Program-made: the position numbers and the translations under genes | Shown: positions 1 to 9,053 of the stretch, piece by piece | Layout of the letters: each line of letters starts with the position of its first letter | Numbering within the stretch: position 1 is the stretch's first letter | DNA from: Prochlorococcus sp. AG-409-D14 | GTDB lineage: Bacteria; Cyanobacteriota; Cyanobacteriia; PCC-6307; Cyanobiaceae | DNA: 45,576 nt | Assembly (NCBI GenBank): GCA_003215895.1 | Contig: QCJR01000004.1 | Coordinates: 73,456-119,031, forward strand | Direction: 5' to 3' | The notes under the pieces: model-generated | What the model saw: only the letters and a program-made list of their open reading frames with translations | The model's database searches: none | What the model was told of the DNA's origin: nothing

Positions 1-1416
1 GGAGAGCCTCTTCCAAGTCGGCCACATGCCGTATCTGTTGCCTTGCCTAGATGGAAAGATGTAATCGACTACGAAGAGAAGGCTCCATCCTGTATAAATT
101 CATTAAAAACAATTTACCCTAGATTTGGGTTTCATCCTTTTGTTGCTGAGATAGCTCGAAAATCACTTGCATTTCATGGTGAATCACACCAAAGCAGTTG
201 GCCTTATCCCAATAGAGCTTCTGCATTGAGTGCACAACAATATTGTCATCGAAAACATTCGGACTGTTCATCTAAAATAAAAGATTTTCTTGGTATTTCC
301 TGTCTAATTGTTGACCAAAGGAGTTCCCCTTCAGCAAAAGCCTTCTGGCAACACACCGGTCTTGGATTGTCGTCACGTGAAGCGGCAATTGCCCTAGGGA
401 GAGAGAAAAGCCCCTCGACCTCGGATGGTCATTGTGCTCGAGATGAACTTCTTAATCGTTTAGCAAATATATACGATTGTCATAGTAGTCTCATACGACT
501 ACACCGCTCAGGCATGGCTGCCTTAACGACTATTCTTTCAGGGATATATTGTATTAAAGGAACGTCTTCGACGCTTCAAATAGGCTTCCCATATGTTGAT
601 GTACTCAAACTACCTCAGATTATTTTCCATGGGAGTGATCTCATTGTACAAAGAGAATTAAGTCATATAAAAGAAGAGATCGATAAAAAGAATCCAGCTG
701 CGTTAATCATAGAAATACCAAGCAACCCTTTATTAAAATGTGTTGACCTCATATCTGTTTCAAAATTAGCCAAAGATAAAAATATCCCTGTCATTGTTGA
801 CGATACAATCGGTTCATCTATAAACGTTCACTTGACTCCTTACGCAGATGTGATTTTTAGTTCTCTTACAAAAAGTTTTGCTGGGAGAGGAGATATTCTT
901 GCTGGCAGCTCTGTCATTAGCCCATACTCTAAATGGAAAAAAGAATTAACTGAGATAATTCCTAAAGTTGCATTATCTACACTATCTGATTCAGATGCTA
1001 TTGAGCTGGAGTTAACTAGTAGAGACGTAAAGGATCGCTTAAAAAGGTTAAATAAATCTTGCTTAAAGCTGAAAGAAAAATTAGAAACAAAAAAAGAAGT
1101 TTCAAAGGTTTTACATCCTCAACATTGTAAAAATTTTAATTCACTATTAAAGGAAGGAGGTGGTTATGGATGTCTATTATCTTTTGAACTTAAAGGGGGG
1201 ATTGAAGAATCAAAAAGGGTTTATGATTCATTAAGAGTAAACAAAGGACCAAGTTTAGGTACAAATTTTACATTGGTTTGTCCATATGTTCAGTTAGCTC
1301 ACTTTAAAGAATTGAAATGGGCTGACAGTTGTGGCGTCTCAGAACACTTATTAAGAGTATCAGTGGGGCTAGAAAATGAAGATGAATTATGGTCAAGATT
1401 TAATTCAGCAATATAA
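1..1416 (+). CDS. Cystathionine gamma-synthase-like PLP enzyme, 5' end outside window
   Basis: PLP-dependent enzyme of the Cys/Met metabolism family, expected to act in transsulfuration (cystathionine synthesis on the way to methionine). The frame is open from base 1 (GEPLPSRPHAVSV...), so the true start lies left of the window; the TTG at 43 is only the first in-window start-like codon. The PLP-binding motif SSLTKSFAG is at about nt 862-888, with the Schiff-base Lys at nt 871-873; a cofactor-contacting VDDTIG motif precedes it. The N-terminal ~130 residues are longer than in the E. coli MetB fold, as in picocyanobacterial members. cysK follows 88 bp downstream on the same strand, which supports a sulfur amino-acid role. 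Family membership is firm; the choice between gamma-synthase, beta-lyase or gamma-lyase is inference. Confidence 0.82.
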   Translation, partial: GEPLPSRPHAVSVALPRWKDVIDYEEKAPSCINSLKTIYPRFGFHPFVAEIARKSLAFHGESHQSSWPYPNRASALSAQQYCHRKHSDCSSKIKDFLGISCLIVDQRSSPSAKAFWQHTGLGLSSREAAIALGREKSPSTSDGHCARDELLNRLANIYDCHSSLIRLHRSGMAALTTILSGIYCIKGTSSTLQIGFPYVDVLKLPQIIFHGSDLIVQRELSHIKEEIDKKNPAALIIEIPSNPLLKCVDLISVSKLAKDKNIPVIVDDTIGSSINVHLTPYADVIFSSLTKSFAGRGDILAGSSVISPYSKWKKELTEIIPKVALSTLSDSDAIELELTSRDVKDRLKRLNKSCLKLKEKLETKKEVSKVLHPQHCKNFNSLLKEGGGYGCLLSFELKGGIEESKRVYDSLRVNKGPSLGTNFTLVCPYVQLAHFKELKWADSCGVSEHLLRVSVGLENEDELWSRFNSAI

Positions 1417-1504
1417 AAAAATCACTAATAAAGATTATCTAAATGACCAATTACCGAGATTCTTATATAGATTTAGAGTATTAGTTAATTAAGTCATTAA
1501 AAAA

Positions 1505-2491
1505 ATGTCCAGAATCTATGAAGACAATAGTTTTGCTATTGGTCATACACCATTAGTAAAGCTTAATTCGATTACAAAAAACGCAAAAGCAACAGTACTT
1601 GCAAAGATAGAAGGCCGCAACCCTGCCTACAGCGTCAAATGTAGAATTGGAGCGAATATGATCTGGGATGCCGAGAAAAAAGGTTTACTTAATAAAGATA
1701 AAGTCATTATTGAACCAACATCTGGAAATACTGGAATAGCCCTTGCTTATACAGCTGCTGCTCGAGGTTACAAGTTAATCCTCACAATGCCTGAGTCCAT
1801 GTCAATTGAACGTCGAAGAATGATGGCTGTTCTTGGTGCTGAATTAATACTTACTGAAGCAGCAAAAGGAATGCCTGGCGCCATAGCGAAAGCGAAGGAA
1901 ATAGCAGATAGCGACCCTCAAAAATACTTTATGCCAGGACAATTTGATAATCCAGCTAATCCAGAAATACATTTCAAAACAACAGGTCCTGAGATTTGGG
2001 ATGATACCGATGGCCAAATTGATGTTTTAGTCTCTGGCGTCGGGACCGGTGGCACAATAACAGGTGTTTCTCGTTTCATAAAGCAAGAAAAAAATCATTC
2101 ATTATTATCTGTTGCCGTAGAGCCCACTCATAGCCCAGTAATAACACAAACTCTCAATGGAGAAGAAGTAAAACCAGGACCTCACAAAATTCAAGGCATT
2201 GGGGCTGGTTTTATTCCTAAGAATCTTGACTTATCCGTAGTCGATCAAGTTGAGCAAGTCTCTAATGATGAGTCTATTGCCATGGCATTACGTTTAGCAC
2301 AAGAAGAAGGTCTACTAGTTGGGATATCATGTGGTGCTGCTGCCGCTGTGGCTGTAAGACTGGCCGAAAAAGAAGAGTTCTCAGGAAAGACAATCGTTGT
2401 GGTTCTACCTGACCTTGCCGAAAGATATATCTCATCCGTAATGTTTGAGAATGTTCCTACAGGCGTTATCAAAGAACCATCATTAGCTTGA
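1505..2491 (+). CDS. cysK: Cysteine synthase A (O-acetylserine sulfhydrylase)
   Basis: Makes L-cysteine from O-acetylserine and sulfide in the cytosol, using PLP. At 328 aa it has normal family length. The N-terminal GHTPLVKL motif is followed by the PLP Lys in [10 protein letters not shown] (Lys45, nt 1637-1639), the substrate loop TSGNTG at about residues 75-80, and the glycine-rich phosphate cup GVGTGGT. The C-terminal GISCGAAAA segment carries the Ser that contacts the pyridine nitrogen. It follows the cystathionine-synthase-like gene on the same strand and ends 9 bp before the convergent queA with no hairpin between, so the two transcripts probably read into each other. Confidence 0.95.
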   Translation: MSRIYEDNSFAIGHTPLVKLNSITKNAKATVLAKIEGRNPAYSVKCRIGANMIWDAEKKGLLNKDKVIIEPTSGNTGIALAYTAAARGYKLILTMPESMSIERRRMMAVLGAELILTEAAKGMPGAIAKAKEIADSDPQKYFMPGQFDNPANPEIHFKTTGPEIWDDTDGQIDVLVSGVGTGGTITGVSRFIKQEKNHSLLSVAVEPTHSPVITQTLNGEEVKPGPHKIQGIGAGFIPKNLDLSVVDQVEQVSNDESIAMALRLAQEEGLLVGISCGAAAAVAVRLAEKEEFSGKTIVVVLPDLAERYISSVMFENVPTGVIKEPSLA

Positions 2492-2500
2492 TTTTTGAGT

Positions 2501-3598
2501 TTATATAACTGACTCCGGTGTTATCAACATCGCGTCTCCATAAGAGAAAAATCGATATTTGTTATGAATAGCATGCTTATAAAGTTTCAACATGCGTTTT
2601 CGACCAATTAGAGCGCTAACTAAAAGTAATAGAGAACTTTTAGGTAGGTGGAAATTAGTGAGCAATCCATCAATGACGGAAAATTTAAATCCTGGTTTAA
2701 TTACCAAATCCACTTTACCTTCATACGGCTTCAAAGTTCCACTTCCTGAAAGGTAAGCAGCCTCAAGAGCTCTCACGCTTGTAGTGCCAACAGCAAAGAC
2801 TTTTCCCCCATCCTCCTTACAATTAGTTATCGCTTTGATGGTCTCTTCAGTAACCTCTATCCACTCACTATGTAAATGCAACTGTGATAGATCTTCTTTC
2901 TCTAATGGTCTAAAAGTTCCTAAGCCGACATGCAAAGTAATTTGAGCAATTTTAATACCTCTCCCTTTTAAATTTTCTATAAGTTCATCACTTAAATGTA
3001 AGCCCGCTGTGGGAGCAGCTATGGCTCCTGGTTTCGAAGCAAATCTAGTCTGATAACTTTCCTCATGACCACTAGATTTGTCCTTATCTATATAAGGAGG
3101 CAATGGAACTTCTCCAAATAAATCAAGTAAATTTTCCATTTCCGTCCAACTAGTAAACTCATTTGAAAATTGAATAATTCTTCCGCCTGTTCTCTCATCC
3201 TTATCAATAACTTTCAAGATTAAAGAATTATCTGTTGACCTATCCAACTGCAATTGATCACCTTCTCTCATACGCTTAGCAGGACGACCAAGACAAAGCC
3301 ATCGGCCATCACCCCTCGGTTCCATTAGCAATAATTCACCTGCCCCTCCTCCTGACAATCGAATTTTCAATCTTGCTTTAACAACTCGCGTATTATTAAC
3401 AACTAAAAGATCACCTGGCTTCAAGATATCCTTTATGTCCCATACCTTTGCATGCACAAGGTTTAATGAATCATCGAGGCCATCTTTAACAATCATCAAT
3501 TTGGCATCATGCCTACTCTTGATAGGTGATTGAGCAATTAAGTCATTTGGCAAATGATAGTTATATGAGCTTAAAAGATTATCTTTTTGATCTAACAC
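2501..3598 (-). CDS. queA: S-adenosylmethionine:tRNA ribosyltransferase-isomerase
   Basis: Transfers and isomerises the ribosyl part of SAM onto 7-aminomethyl-7-deazaguanine in tRNA to give epoxyqueuosine, a late step of queuosine synthesis. 365 aa, slightly above the usual ~350. Motifs read in order: N-terminal [10 protein letters not shown] and [28 protein letters not shown] near the middle, [21 protein letters not shown], and the C-terminal [18 protein letters not shown]. All are QueA signatures. It is the last gene of a minus-strand run starting with lipB; pdhC lies 53 bp upstream. Confidence is high because the motif set is complete. Confidence 0.95.
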   Translation of the reverse strand: MLDQKDNLLSSYNYHLPNDLIAQSPIKSRHDAKLMIVKDGLDDSLNLVHAKVWDIKDILKPGDLLVVNNTRVVKARLKIRLSGGGAGELLLMEPRGDGRWLCLGRPAKRMREGDQLQLDRSTDNSLILKVIDKDERTGGRIIQFSNEFTSWTEMENLLDLFGEVPLPPYIDKDKSSGHEESYQTRFASKPGAIAAPTAGLHLSDELIENLKGRGIKIAQITLHVGLGTFRPLEKEDLSQLHLHSEWIEVTEETIKAITNCKEDGGKVFAVGTTSVRALEAAYLSGSGTLKPYEGKVDLVIKPGFKFSVIDGLLTNFHLPKSSLLLLVSALIGRKRMLKLYKHAIHNKYRFFSYGDAMLITPESVI

Positions 3599-3651
3599 AT
3601 CAAATCAGATTAAAGCAAGAAAAAATCACTTGTGGCTCAACTAATTAAATC

Positions 3652-5022
3652 TCAAGACGAGAGGCTATAAGGGTTCTTTTCAATTAAGTATGCCAAATCC
3701 TTCAGGAATAGTGCTCCATCAGCCCCATAGATCACTCTGTGATCAGCGGTAAGATTTACTTGCATCTGTTTTTTGATTGAAATCGAACCATCTTCAGAAG
3801 CAATAACTTTAGACAATGAAGCTCCTACCGCTAAAATTGCTCCAGTCCCTGGGGGCAGAATTGCATCAAAACGATCCACACCAAACATACCTAGATTCGA
3901 GAGTGTAAACGTTCCACTGCTATATTCTTGCGGTTCTAATTGCTTATTCCTCGCACGCTTAACTAGATCGGCCCATTGTAGGGATAAATCAGCAAGGCTC
4001 GTCTTATCAGCATTTTGCAGCACTGGAGTTATCAACCCTCCGTCCTCCATCGCGACTGCAACGGCTACATTTATTTGTGAAGGATAAGCAATCCCCTCAG
4101 AACTAAAAGCTGCATTCACCTGGGGGTGTCTAGCCAGGGTTAAGCCAACTGCTTTAGCAAGTAAAGCAGTCATAGTTACTCCATTAGGTTTAACTTGTTT
4201 ATAAAGATCATCCAATTCATCAGTAAGAATTGAATATCCGACTCGGAAACAAGGTGTATTTAAACTTTCCTCCATGTTCCGATTTACAGCTTGTTGAAGA
4301 GTATTGAATGCAATTGTTTCCCCTCTAGATCCAAAACTTTTCCCTGCAGCAGGTGGCTTACCAGAGTCAACAGATTTTTTTTCTACACGAGGCACGTCAG
4401 AAACTATTTTCGCTGGAGCATCACTTTCTGCAATCCAAGGAACGCTTATGGGTTGCCCTTTTGCACTTTGAACATCCTCAGCTTGTATTCTTCCATGAGG
4501 TCCTGAGCCCCTAACAGTTGCCAAATCCACTCCCATTTGAGAAGCAAGTTTTTTAGCTCTTGGGGAAGCGACTATTCGACCATCATTTAAAAACTGACCC
4601 TGATTTACAGAGGATTCTGAAACAAGAGGGCCAGGAGATACTTTTGTAACTACTGTTGCTTTAGGAGAGTCAACAGAGGCTTGTTTTTCTTGAATTTGAG
4701 GCGATGAACTCTCTTTTGCTTGACTACCTGATTGAGGGGAAGGAGAAGGTGCATTTGCTTGAGCCGCAGCGATCTCATCTGCTGTCTCAACGATCAATCC
4801 AATTGTCTCTCCAACAGGTGCAGAACTGCCTGCAGGCATCACAATCGAAGCAAGAAAGCCATCTTGGAAAGACTCAACATCCATATCAGCTTTATCTGAC
4901 TCAACAACTAAAACTGACTCACCTCTTTCAACTTTATCTCCAGGTTTTTTTAGCCACTCAACTATTTTGCCCTCAGTCATAGTTGAACTTAAAGCAGGCA
5001 TAAAGATGTCATGAGTGGCCAT
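3652..5022 (-). CDS. pdhC: Pyruvate dehydrogenase E2, dihydrolipoamide acetyltransferase
   Basis: E2 core of the pyruvate dehydrogenase complex; moves the acetyl group from E1-bound intermediate through lipoamide to CoA. Three regions are visible in 456 aa: an N-terminal lipoyl domain with lipoylated Lys44 in VVESDKADMDVES, a Ser/Gln/Pro-rich linker, a peripheral subunit-binding domain (about 150-185, VASPRAKKLASQMGVDL), and a C-terminal catalytic domain ending with ADHRVIYGADG, which has the catalytic His and Asp. There is a single lipoyl domain, as in plastid and cyanobacterial E2. lipB, which makes the lipoyl precursor, is three genes upstream on the same strand. A stable hairpin lies in the leader (5057-5091). 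Confidence 0.94.
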   Translation of the reverse strand: MATHDIFMPALSSTMTEGKIVEWLKKPGDKVERGESVLVVESDKADMDVESFQDGFLASIVMPAGSSAPVGETIGLIVETADEIAAAQANAPSPSPQSGSQAKESSSPQIQEKQASVDSPKATVVTKVSPGPLVSESSVNQGQFLNDGRIVASPRAKKLASQMGVDLATVRGSGPHGRIQAEDVQSAKGQPISVPWIAESDAPAKIVSDVPRVEKKSVDSGKPPAAGKSFGSRGETIAFNTLQQAVNRNMEESLNTPCFRVGYSILTDELDDLYKQVKPNGVTMTALLAKAVGLTLARHPQVNAAFSSEGIAYPSQINVAVAVAMEDGGLITPVLQNADKTSLADLSLQWADLVKRARNKQLEPQEYSSGTFTLSNLGMFGVDRFDAILPPGTGAILAVGASLSKVIASEDGSISIKKQMQVNLTADHRVIYGADGALFLKDLAYLIEKNPYSLSS

Positions 5023-5056
5023 AATTTGTTCCTATTTCTTTTATGGAGAGTTTGTG

Positions 5057-5091
5057 GCAAGGCTTCAAAATTTTCTATATAGAAGCTTTGC
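5057..5091 (-). promoter_or_regulatory. 10-bp hairpin in the pdhC leader
   Basis: Arms 5057-5066 and 5082-5091 pair over 10 bp with one G-T wobble and a 15-nt loop. It sits 35 nt upstream of the pdhC ATG, between ylqD and pdhC. No T-run follows on the minus strand, so it does not look like a simple terminator; an mRNA-stabilising or processing element is possible. Confidence 0.4.
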
Positions 5092-5213
5092 AAGTATCAA
5101 TACATACCAATGTTAGTTCTACATGAGTGTCCTTACAACGATAGTTTTTTTTATGTGGATTTCTTCTTAATATCAAAAATTCTTTATTGGCAAAATTGTA
5201 GTTCAAACAGATT

Positions 5214-5648
5214 TCAAACTTGATCAATTGCCTCTACTACGCCATCTCTGACCAAAATACTCACACCCATTTTACTGACTAAATTATCACCAACTTTTAA
5301 ATCACAAAAGCTGTCAATTTGTCCTTGCTCGACGATTTGTTCCATCTCCAACTCACGAACTTGAGATTGCTGTGACAGAAGATTTCTTTTTTGTTCTTCA
5401 AATTCTGATCTCTTCGAAGCAACTTGGTTCTGAACTTGAGCAACTTGCTCTTGAACTCTTGGGTCAAGAGGATTAGAGCTCTGACGTCTAACACCATCAA
5501 CAATTTGTTGTCCTTCTTTTTCTAATTCACCAAGTTGCTGATCTATTGCTGATATTGCATTACTTAATTCACGCTCAGCCTCCTCTTTCCATGAAGGTGT
5601 TACAACTGCTCTGACAGTTATTGAACGTTTTATAGAAATTGAGTCCAA
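5214..5648 (-). CDS. YlqD family coiled-coil protein
   Basis: 144-aa protein of the YlqD family, whose function is unknown. It opens with a short beta-type segment (ISIKRSITVRAVVTPSWKEE), then a long Gln/Glu-rich stretch of about 80 residues predicted as coiled coil (LGELEKEGQQIV, VQNQVASKRSEFEEQKR), then a C-terminal VGDNLVSKMGVSILVRDG module. The start is a TTG at 5648, the only suitable codon before the conserved N-terminal segment. It lies between the acyl-activating enzyme gene (80 bp upstream) and pdhC (191 bp downstream), all on the minus strand. Family call rests on overall pattern; the biochemical role is unknown. Confidence 0.75.
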   Translation of the reverse strand: MDSISIKRSITVRAVVTPSWKEEAERELSNAISAIDQQLGELEKEGQQIVDGVRRQSSNPLDPRVQEQVAQVQNQVASKRSEFEEQKRNLLSQQSQVRELEMEQIVEQGQIDSFCDLKVGDNLVSKMGVSILVRDGVVEAIDQV

Positions 5649-5728
5649 CTGATCAACAAATCATGATTCGTCCAATAGAGTCTCAGTCAAAGATAGTATT
5701 GGTCAATTTAATTGGCCAAACAAACAAA

Positions 5729-7702
5729 TTACAATCCATATATTTCATTTATAAGTTTCAAATCACGTTGGAAAATTTTTTCACGTTTTTGCTTAAGAGT
5801 TTGCGTTAACAAGCCATTTTCTATTGTAAATGGCTCTACCAAGGCAATTGAAAATAATCTCTCTTCTCTTCTAGATCCGAGACGGTTTGCCAGTGCTTTA
5901 TTCATTTCCAATTTTAGAGATTGTCTTAATTCATAATTTTCAGGAGATATTCCAAGAACAACTTTTGAATTCACACCCCTTTCTGCCAGCCATTCTTTTA
6001 CGTGATCAATTCTTGGAACAATCAAAGCAGCAAGATATTTTTGATCTTGACCCAATAGCAAAGCCTGCTCAATCATTGGACTAGCAATCAAACATTCCTC
6101 CAAAGGTCCAGGCTCAATATTTTCTCCACTACTTAGCACAATCGTATCTTTCGCTCTTCCTGTCAGGATTAAGGATCCATCAGAAAGCAACATCCCTAAA
6201 TCTCCAGTATTAAACCAGCCGGTAGGATCTAAAACCTTCTTCGATTCAGATCGTTTCCCTAAATAACCAGACATTATTTGAGGACCACGCGCAAGAACCA
6301 AACCTTTTTGACGCAGTTTTTTTATTTGGAATGTTTCAGGATCTACTATTTTTATCTCAGTCTCCGGCAATGGTTGACCTGCACCCCCACGTATATTTCT
6401 CCAAGGCCTTCTACATGTGAGGACTGGACTAGTTTCTGTTAAGCCATAACCAACTAATAATTCAACACCTAAAGCTTCAAAGAAAGAATCAATATGCGGA
6501 GCAATTGCACCTCCACCACTAATTGGGAATCTCAATTTTCCTCCACAAATCTTTGTAAGGATTTTTGGCCATAAATAAATAGAGGAAATTCTATGAATGG
6601 GGTACCGTAAAAGAATCTCTATACAAGAGATAATTTGTTCAAAACTAGAAACACTCTCAATAGTTAAAAAATAAAGTTTTCTTCGTGCCAATTTATATGC
6701 CTTACTATTAGAAATTGCACTTTTTATCAAGGTCTTTCTCAGTCTCGGCATTTTATCAACAGCATCCTCAAACCCTAACTTTATTGACTCCCAAAGCCTT
6801 GGAACAGTTGCCATTACTATTGGCTTAACCCTTGGCAAGTCTTCCTTAAGATGCCTAATTGATGTATATGTTTGAGTACAACCACAAGAAAAAAAATAAT
6901 ATTCTGCACTACGTTCATATGAATGCCAAATTGGTAAGACACTTAATACAGGCGCGCCTGGAGAAGGATTCGCTACGCAAGCTAGAGACCTAATTTGATG
7001 TAATAAATTAGAATGTGTTAGTGGAACTCCTTTAGGTTTACCAGTCGTTCCAGAAGTATATAAAATGGTCGCTATTCTTTTTGGTTGCCTATTAATTATT
7101 TTCTTCTGTTTACTTACATGTTCTATATTCAATCCTTTCTTCAAAAAAGTCTCCCATTCAAAAACACCTTCACAAGCTTTACCCTCAAGTTGAAGAACAA
7201 ATTTCAAATTATTTATTTGATCATCATTAAGCGAAAGTCTTTCCCATACATCGGAGTTTTGAACAATCAATCCAACCGCATTTGAGTCTTCAAGAATATA
7301 TCTAAGTTCACTTGGTGGAGCAGTCGCACCTCTAACAGAGTCTGTTGCACCTATTCGCATAAGACCTTGATCGGCGATGAGCCATCTAGGACTATTTTCG
7401 GCAAAAAGAGCGACCACCTCATCAGGTTCTACTCCGACTTGAGAAAAAGCAGATGCTGCCATAGAAATATTTTCTGCAAGTTCTTCATATGTAAAGCTTT
7501 CTGGGTGGAAAGTATGTGGAGAGTCAACCGCCAATACATCACCGAACTGAACTTTTAATAATTCCCAAATCTCTTCAACTTGAGTAATCTTATCAAGATA
7601 AGATCTTCTCTTAATTGCTTGTTCCTCTTTCCTATTAGGGATCCAAAAAGCCAAAGCATCCTCAGAAGAAAATATATTTTTTTGTGAGTTAGTTTTTGTC
7701 AT
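5729..7702 (-). CDS. Acyl-ACP / long-chain acyl-CoA synthetase (AMP-forming)
   Basis: ANL-superfamily adenylating enzyme that activates fatty acids with ATP. In cyanobacteria the single such enzyme is usually acyl-ACP synthetase (Aas), which recycles free fatty acids released from membranes; that assignment is by analogy. Motifs: P-loop-like TILYTSGTTGKPKG at about residue 212, LPIWHSYER, ISGGGAIAPH, YGLTETSPVLT and the hinge region GWFNTGDLG. About 657 aa, the usual length for Aas/FadD15-type proteins. A TTG at 7708 is in frame, but ATG at 7702 (MTKTNSQKN) is the more natural start. lipB lies 35 bp upstream and ylqD downstream on the same strand. Confidence 0.88.
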   Translation of the reverse strand: MTKTNSQKNIFSSEDALAFWIPNRKEEQAIKRRSYLDKITQVEEIWELLKVQFGDVLAVDSPHTFHPESFTYEELAENISMAASAFSQVGVEPDEVVALFAENSPRWLIADQGLMRIGATDSVRGATAPPSELRYILEDSNAVGLIVQNSDVWERLSLNDDQINNLKFVLQLEGKACEGVFEWETFLKKGLNIEHVSKQKKIINRQPKRIATILYTSGTTGKPKGVPLTHSNLLHQIRSLACVANPSPGAPVLSVLPIWHSYERSAEYYFFSCGCTQTYTSIRHLKEDLPRVKPIVMATVPRLWESIKLGFEDAVDKMPRLRKTLIKSAISNSKAYKLARRKLYFLTIESVSSFEQIISCIEILLRYPIHRISSIYLWPKILTKICGGKLRFPISGGGAIAPHIDSFFEALGVELLVGYGLTETSPVLTCRRPWRNIRGGAGQPLPETEIKIVDPETFQIKKLRQKGLVLARGPQIMSGYLGKRSESKKVLDPTGWFNTGDLGMLLSDGSLILTGRAKDTIVLSSGENIEPGPLEECLIASPMIEQALLLGQDQKYLAALIVPRIDHVKEWLAERGVNSKVVLGISPENYELRQSLKLEMNKALANRLGSRREERLFSIALVEPFTIENGLLTQTLKQKREKIFQRDLKLINEIYGL

Positions 7703-7737
7703 AGTCAAAAAATAATTTGATATTTTTTTAGTGATAT

Positions 7738-8472
7738 TTAAAAAGGTTGATTTATTTTTTCCCAGTTCAATTTAAAACGTCTTTTAACAGATTCCCTTAA
7801 AAGAGGCGTAACGTCACAGACTTTGATGCCAGGTATCCAATCAGTCAATTTCCCTACTTTCACTTTATCTAGTCCACAAGGAATTATTTTTTCAAAACCA
7901 ATTAGATCACAATCTACATTTAGCGAAAATCCATGCTGAGTAACCCATCTCTTGCAACCAATTCCTATTGAACCAACTTTTTTATCTTCACACCAAACTC
8001 CTGTTAAGCCATCTACCCTCTTCCCCTCTACTCCCAACAAGTCAAGAACATCAATCAGCACTTGCTCCAATTCTCTCAAATACCAAGATAAGTCTTTTTT
8101 GTGAAGACTTAAATTTAGAACCAGATATCCAACGATCTGCCCAGGCATGTGATGCGTAACTTCCCCTCCTCTCTCAATACTAAAAACTGGCAAAGGAGAA
8201 TTATTTTCTTCAAATAATAAATTTTTTTTGTCGCTACCTCTACCTATTGTGAAACAAGAAAAATGTTCAAGGAACCATACTGCTTGTGGTGAGAACGGTT
8301 CCTCAATAAGGCTTTTCTGAAAATTCTTTTGCCAACCTAACGCAGTCTCAAATGGCACAATTTTTTTAGGTTCAAAAAGAAAAGCGGAAGAAGATTGTGC
8401 AAGTTGAGGGGTTAGATCTAAGTTGCTATTAGGCCCTGATTCAGGCGAAACAGAATGAAGCTTCTTATTCAT
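7738..8472 (-). CDS. lipB: Octanoyl-[ACP]:protein octanoyltransferase
   Basis: Transfers octanoate from ACP to lipoyl domains, the first step of lipoate attachment. The conserved block GRGSDKKNL, GGEVTHHMPGQIVGYL, KVGSIGIGCKRWVTQHGF and IIPCGLDKVKVGKL is present; the last contains the catalytic Cys and the KVGSIG block contains the catalytic Lys. It shares a minus-strand run with pdhC, the E2 subunit that needs lipoylation. The ATG start at 8472 overlaps the first 18 bases of divergent raiA. The first ~29 residues (Ser/Pro/Asn-rich) are not part of the fold, but FLFEPKKIVPF just after them looks conserved; the only later in-frame start before the core is a GTG at 8358, which would cut into it. 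Confidence 0.92.
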   Translation of the reverse strand: MNKKLHSVSPESGPNSNLDLTPQLAQSSSAFLFEPKKIVPFETALGWQKNFQKSLIEEPFSPQAVWFLEHFSCFTIGRGSDKKNLLFEENNSPLPVFSIERGGEVTHHMPGQIVGYLVLNLSLHKKDLSWYLRELEQVLIDVLDLLGVEGKRVDGLTGVWCEDKKVGSIGIGCKRWVTQHGFSLNVDCDLIGFEKIIPCGLDKVKVGKLTDWIPGIKVCDVTPLLRESVKRRFKLNWEKINQPF

Positions 8473-9042
8473 GGACGCAATCTTGAATTAACTCCATCAC
8501 TTCGTGATTACACCAAAACAAAAATTGATAAGGCAACTCACAATTTCCAAGAAATGGTGCAAGAGGCTGATGTCCACCTCTCAGTCGCTCGAAATCCTCG
8601 CGTGCCTCAACAGACAGCTGAGGTGACTGTTTTTGCAAATGGAACAGTGATAAGAGCCCAAGAAAGAAGTGAAAATCTTTATGCAAGCATTGACTTAGTA
8701 GCAAATAAACTTGCACGACAATTACGTAAATACAAAGAGCGACATAACAGTCATAATGTACATAATAATCAGTCCACGAAATCAGTCCAAAACGAAGAAA
8801 CACAGAATTATTCTTCCTCAGCAGAACATTCACTCATTGAAGGTAAAGAACCACGTCTACCTAGCCCAGGGGTAAGACGCAAATATTTTGAGATGGATGT
8901 AATGACAATTGAGCAAGCAAGAGTCCAATTAGACCTGATTGATCATGACTTCTATTTATTTAGAGAGGAAGAAGGGTCAGCTTTACGAGTCATCTACAAG
9001 AGAAATCACGGAGGATATGGCGTAATCCAAGAAAAAATATAG
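8455..9042 (+). CDS. raiA: Long-form ribosome hibernation promoting factor (LrtA/HPF)
   Basis: Binds the 30S decoding region and dimerises 70S ribosomes in starvation or darkness; the cyanobacterial homologue was named LrtA for its light-repressed transcript. The N-terminal S30AE domain (about 1-105: MKLLIHGRNLELTPSLRDY, YASIDLVANKLARQLRKYK) is joined by a Asn/Ser-rich linker to the C-terminal dimerisation domain (about 140-190: VRRKYFEMDVMTIEQARVQ, LFREEEGSALRVIYKR). Both domains present at 195 aa defines the long form. Its start overlaps the start of divergent lipB by 18 bp, so its promoter must lie inside lipB coding sequence. Confidence 0.93.
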   Translation: MKLLIHGRNLELTPSLRDYTKTKIDKATHNFQEMVQEADVHLSVARNPRVPQQTAEVTVFANGTVIRAQERSENLYASIDLVANKLARQLRKYKERHNSHNVHNNQSTKSVQNEETQNYSSSAEHSLIEGKEPRLPSPGVRRKYFEMDVMTIEQARVQLDLIDHDFYLFREEEGSALRVIYKRNHGGYGVIQEKI

Positions 9043-9053
9043 TTACTAGTCAA

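Noticed and set aside
3773-4982. Several plus-strand frames opposite pdhC
   Set aside because: Shadows of the pdhC coding strand; no motifs and no start signals.
5699-5719. 8-bp hairpin between the acyl-ACP synthetase and ylqD
   Set aside because: No T-run and AT-rich context; it could be chance in this base composition.
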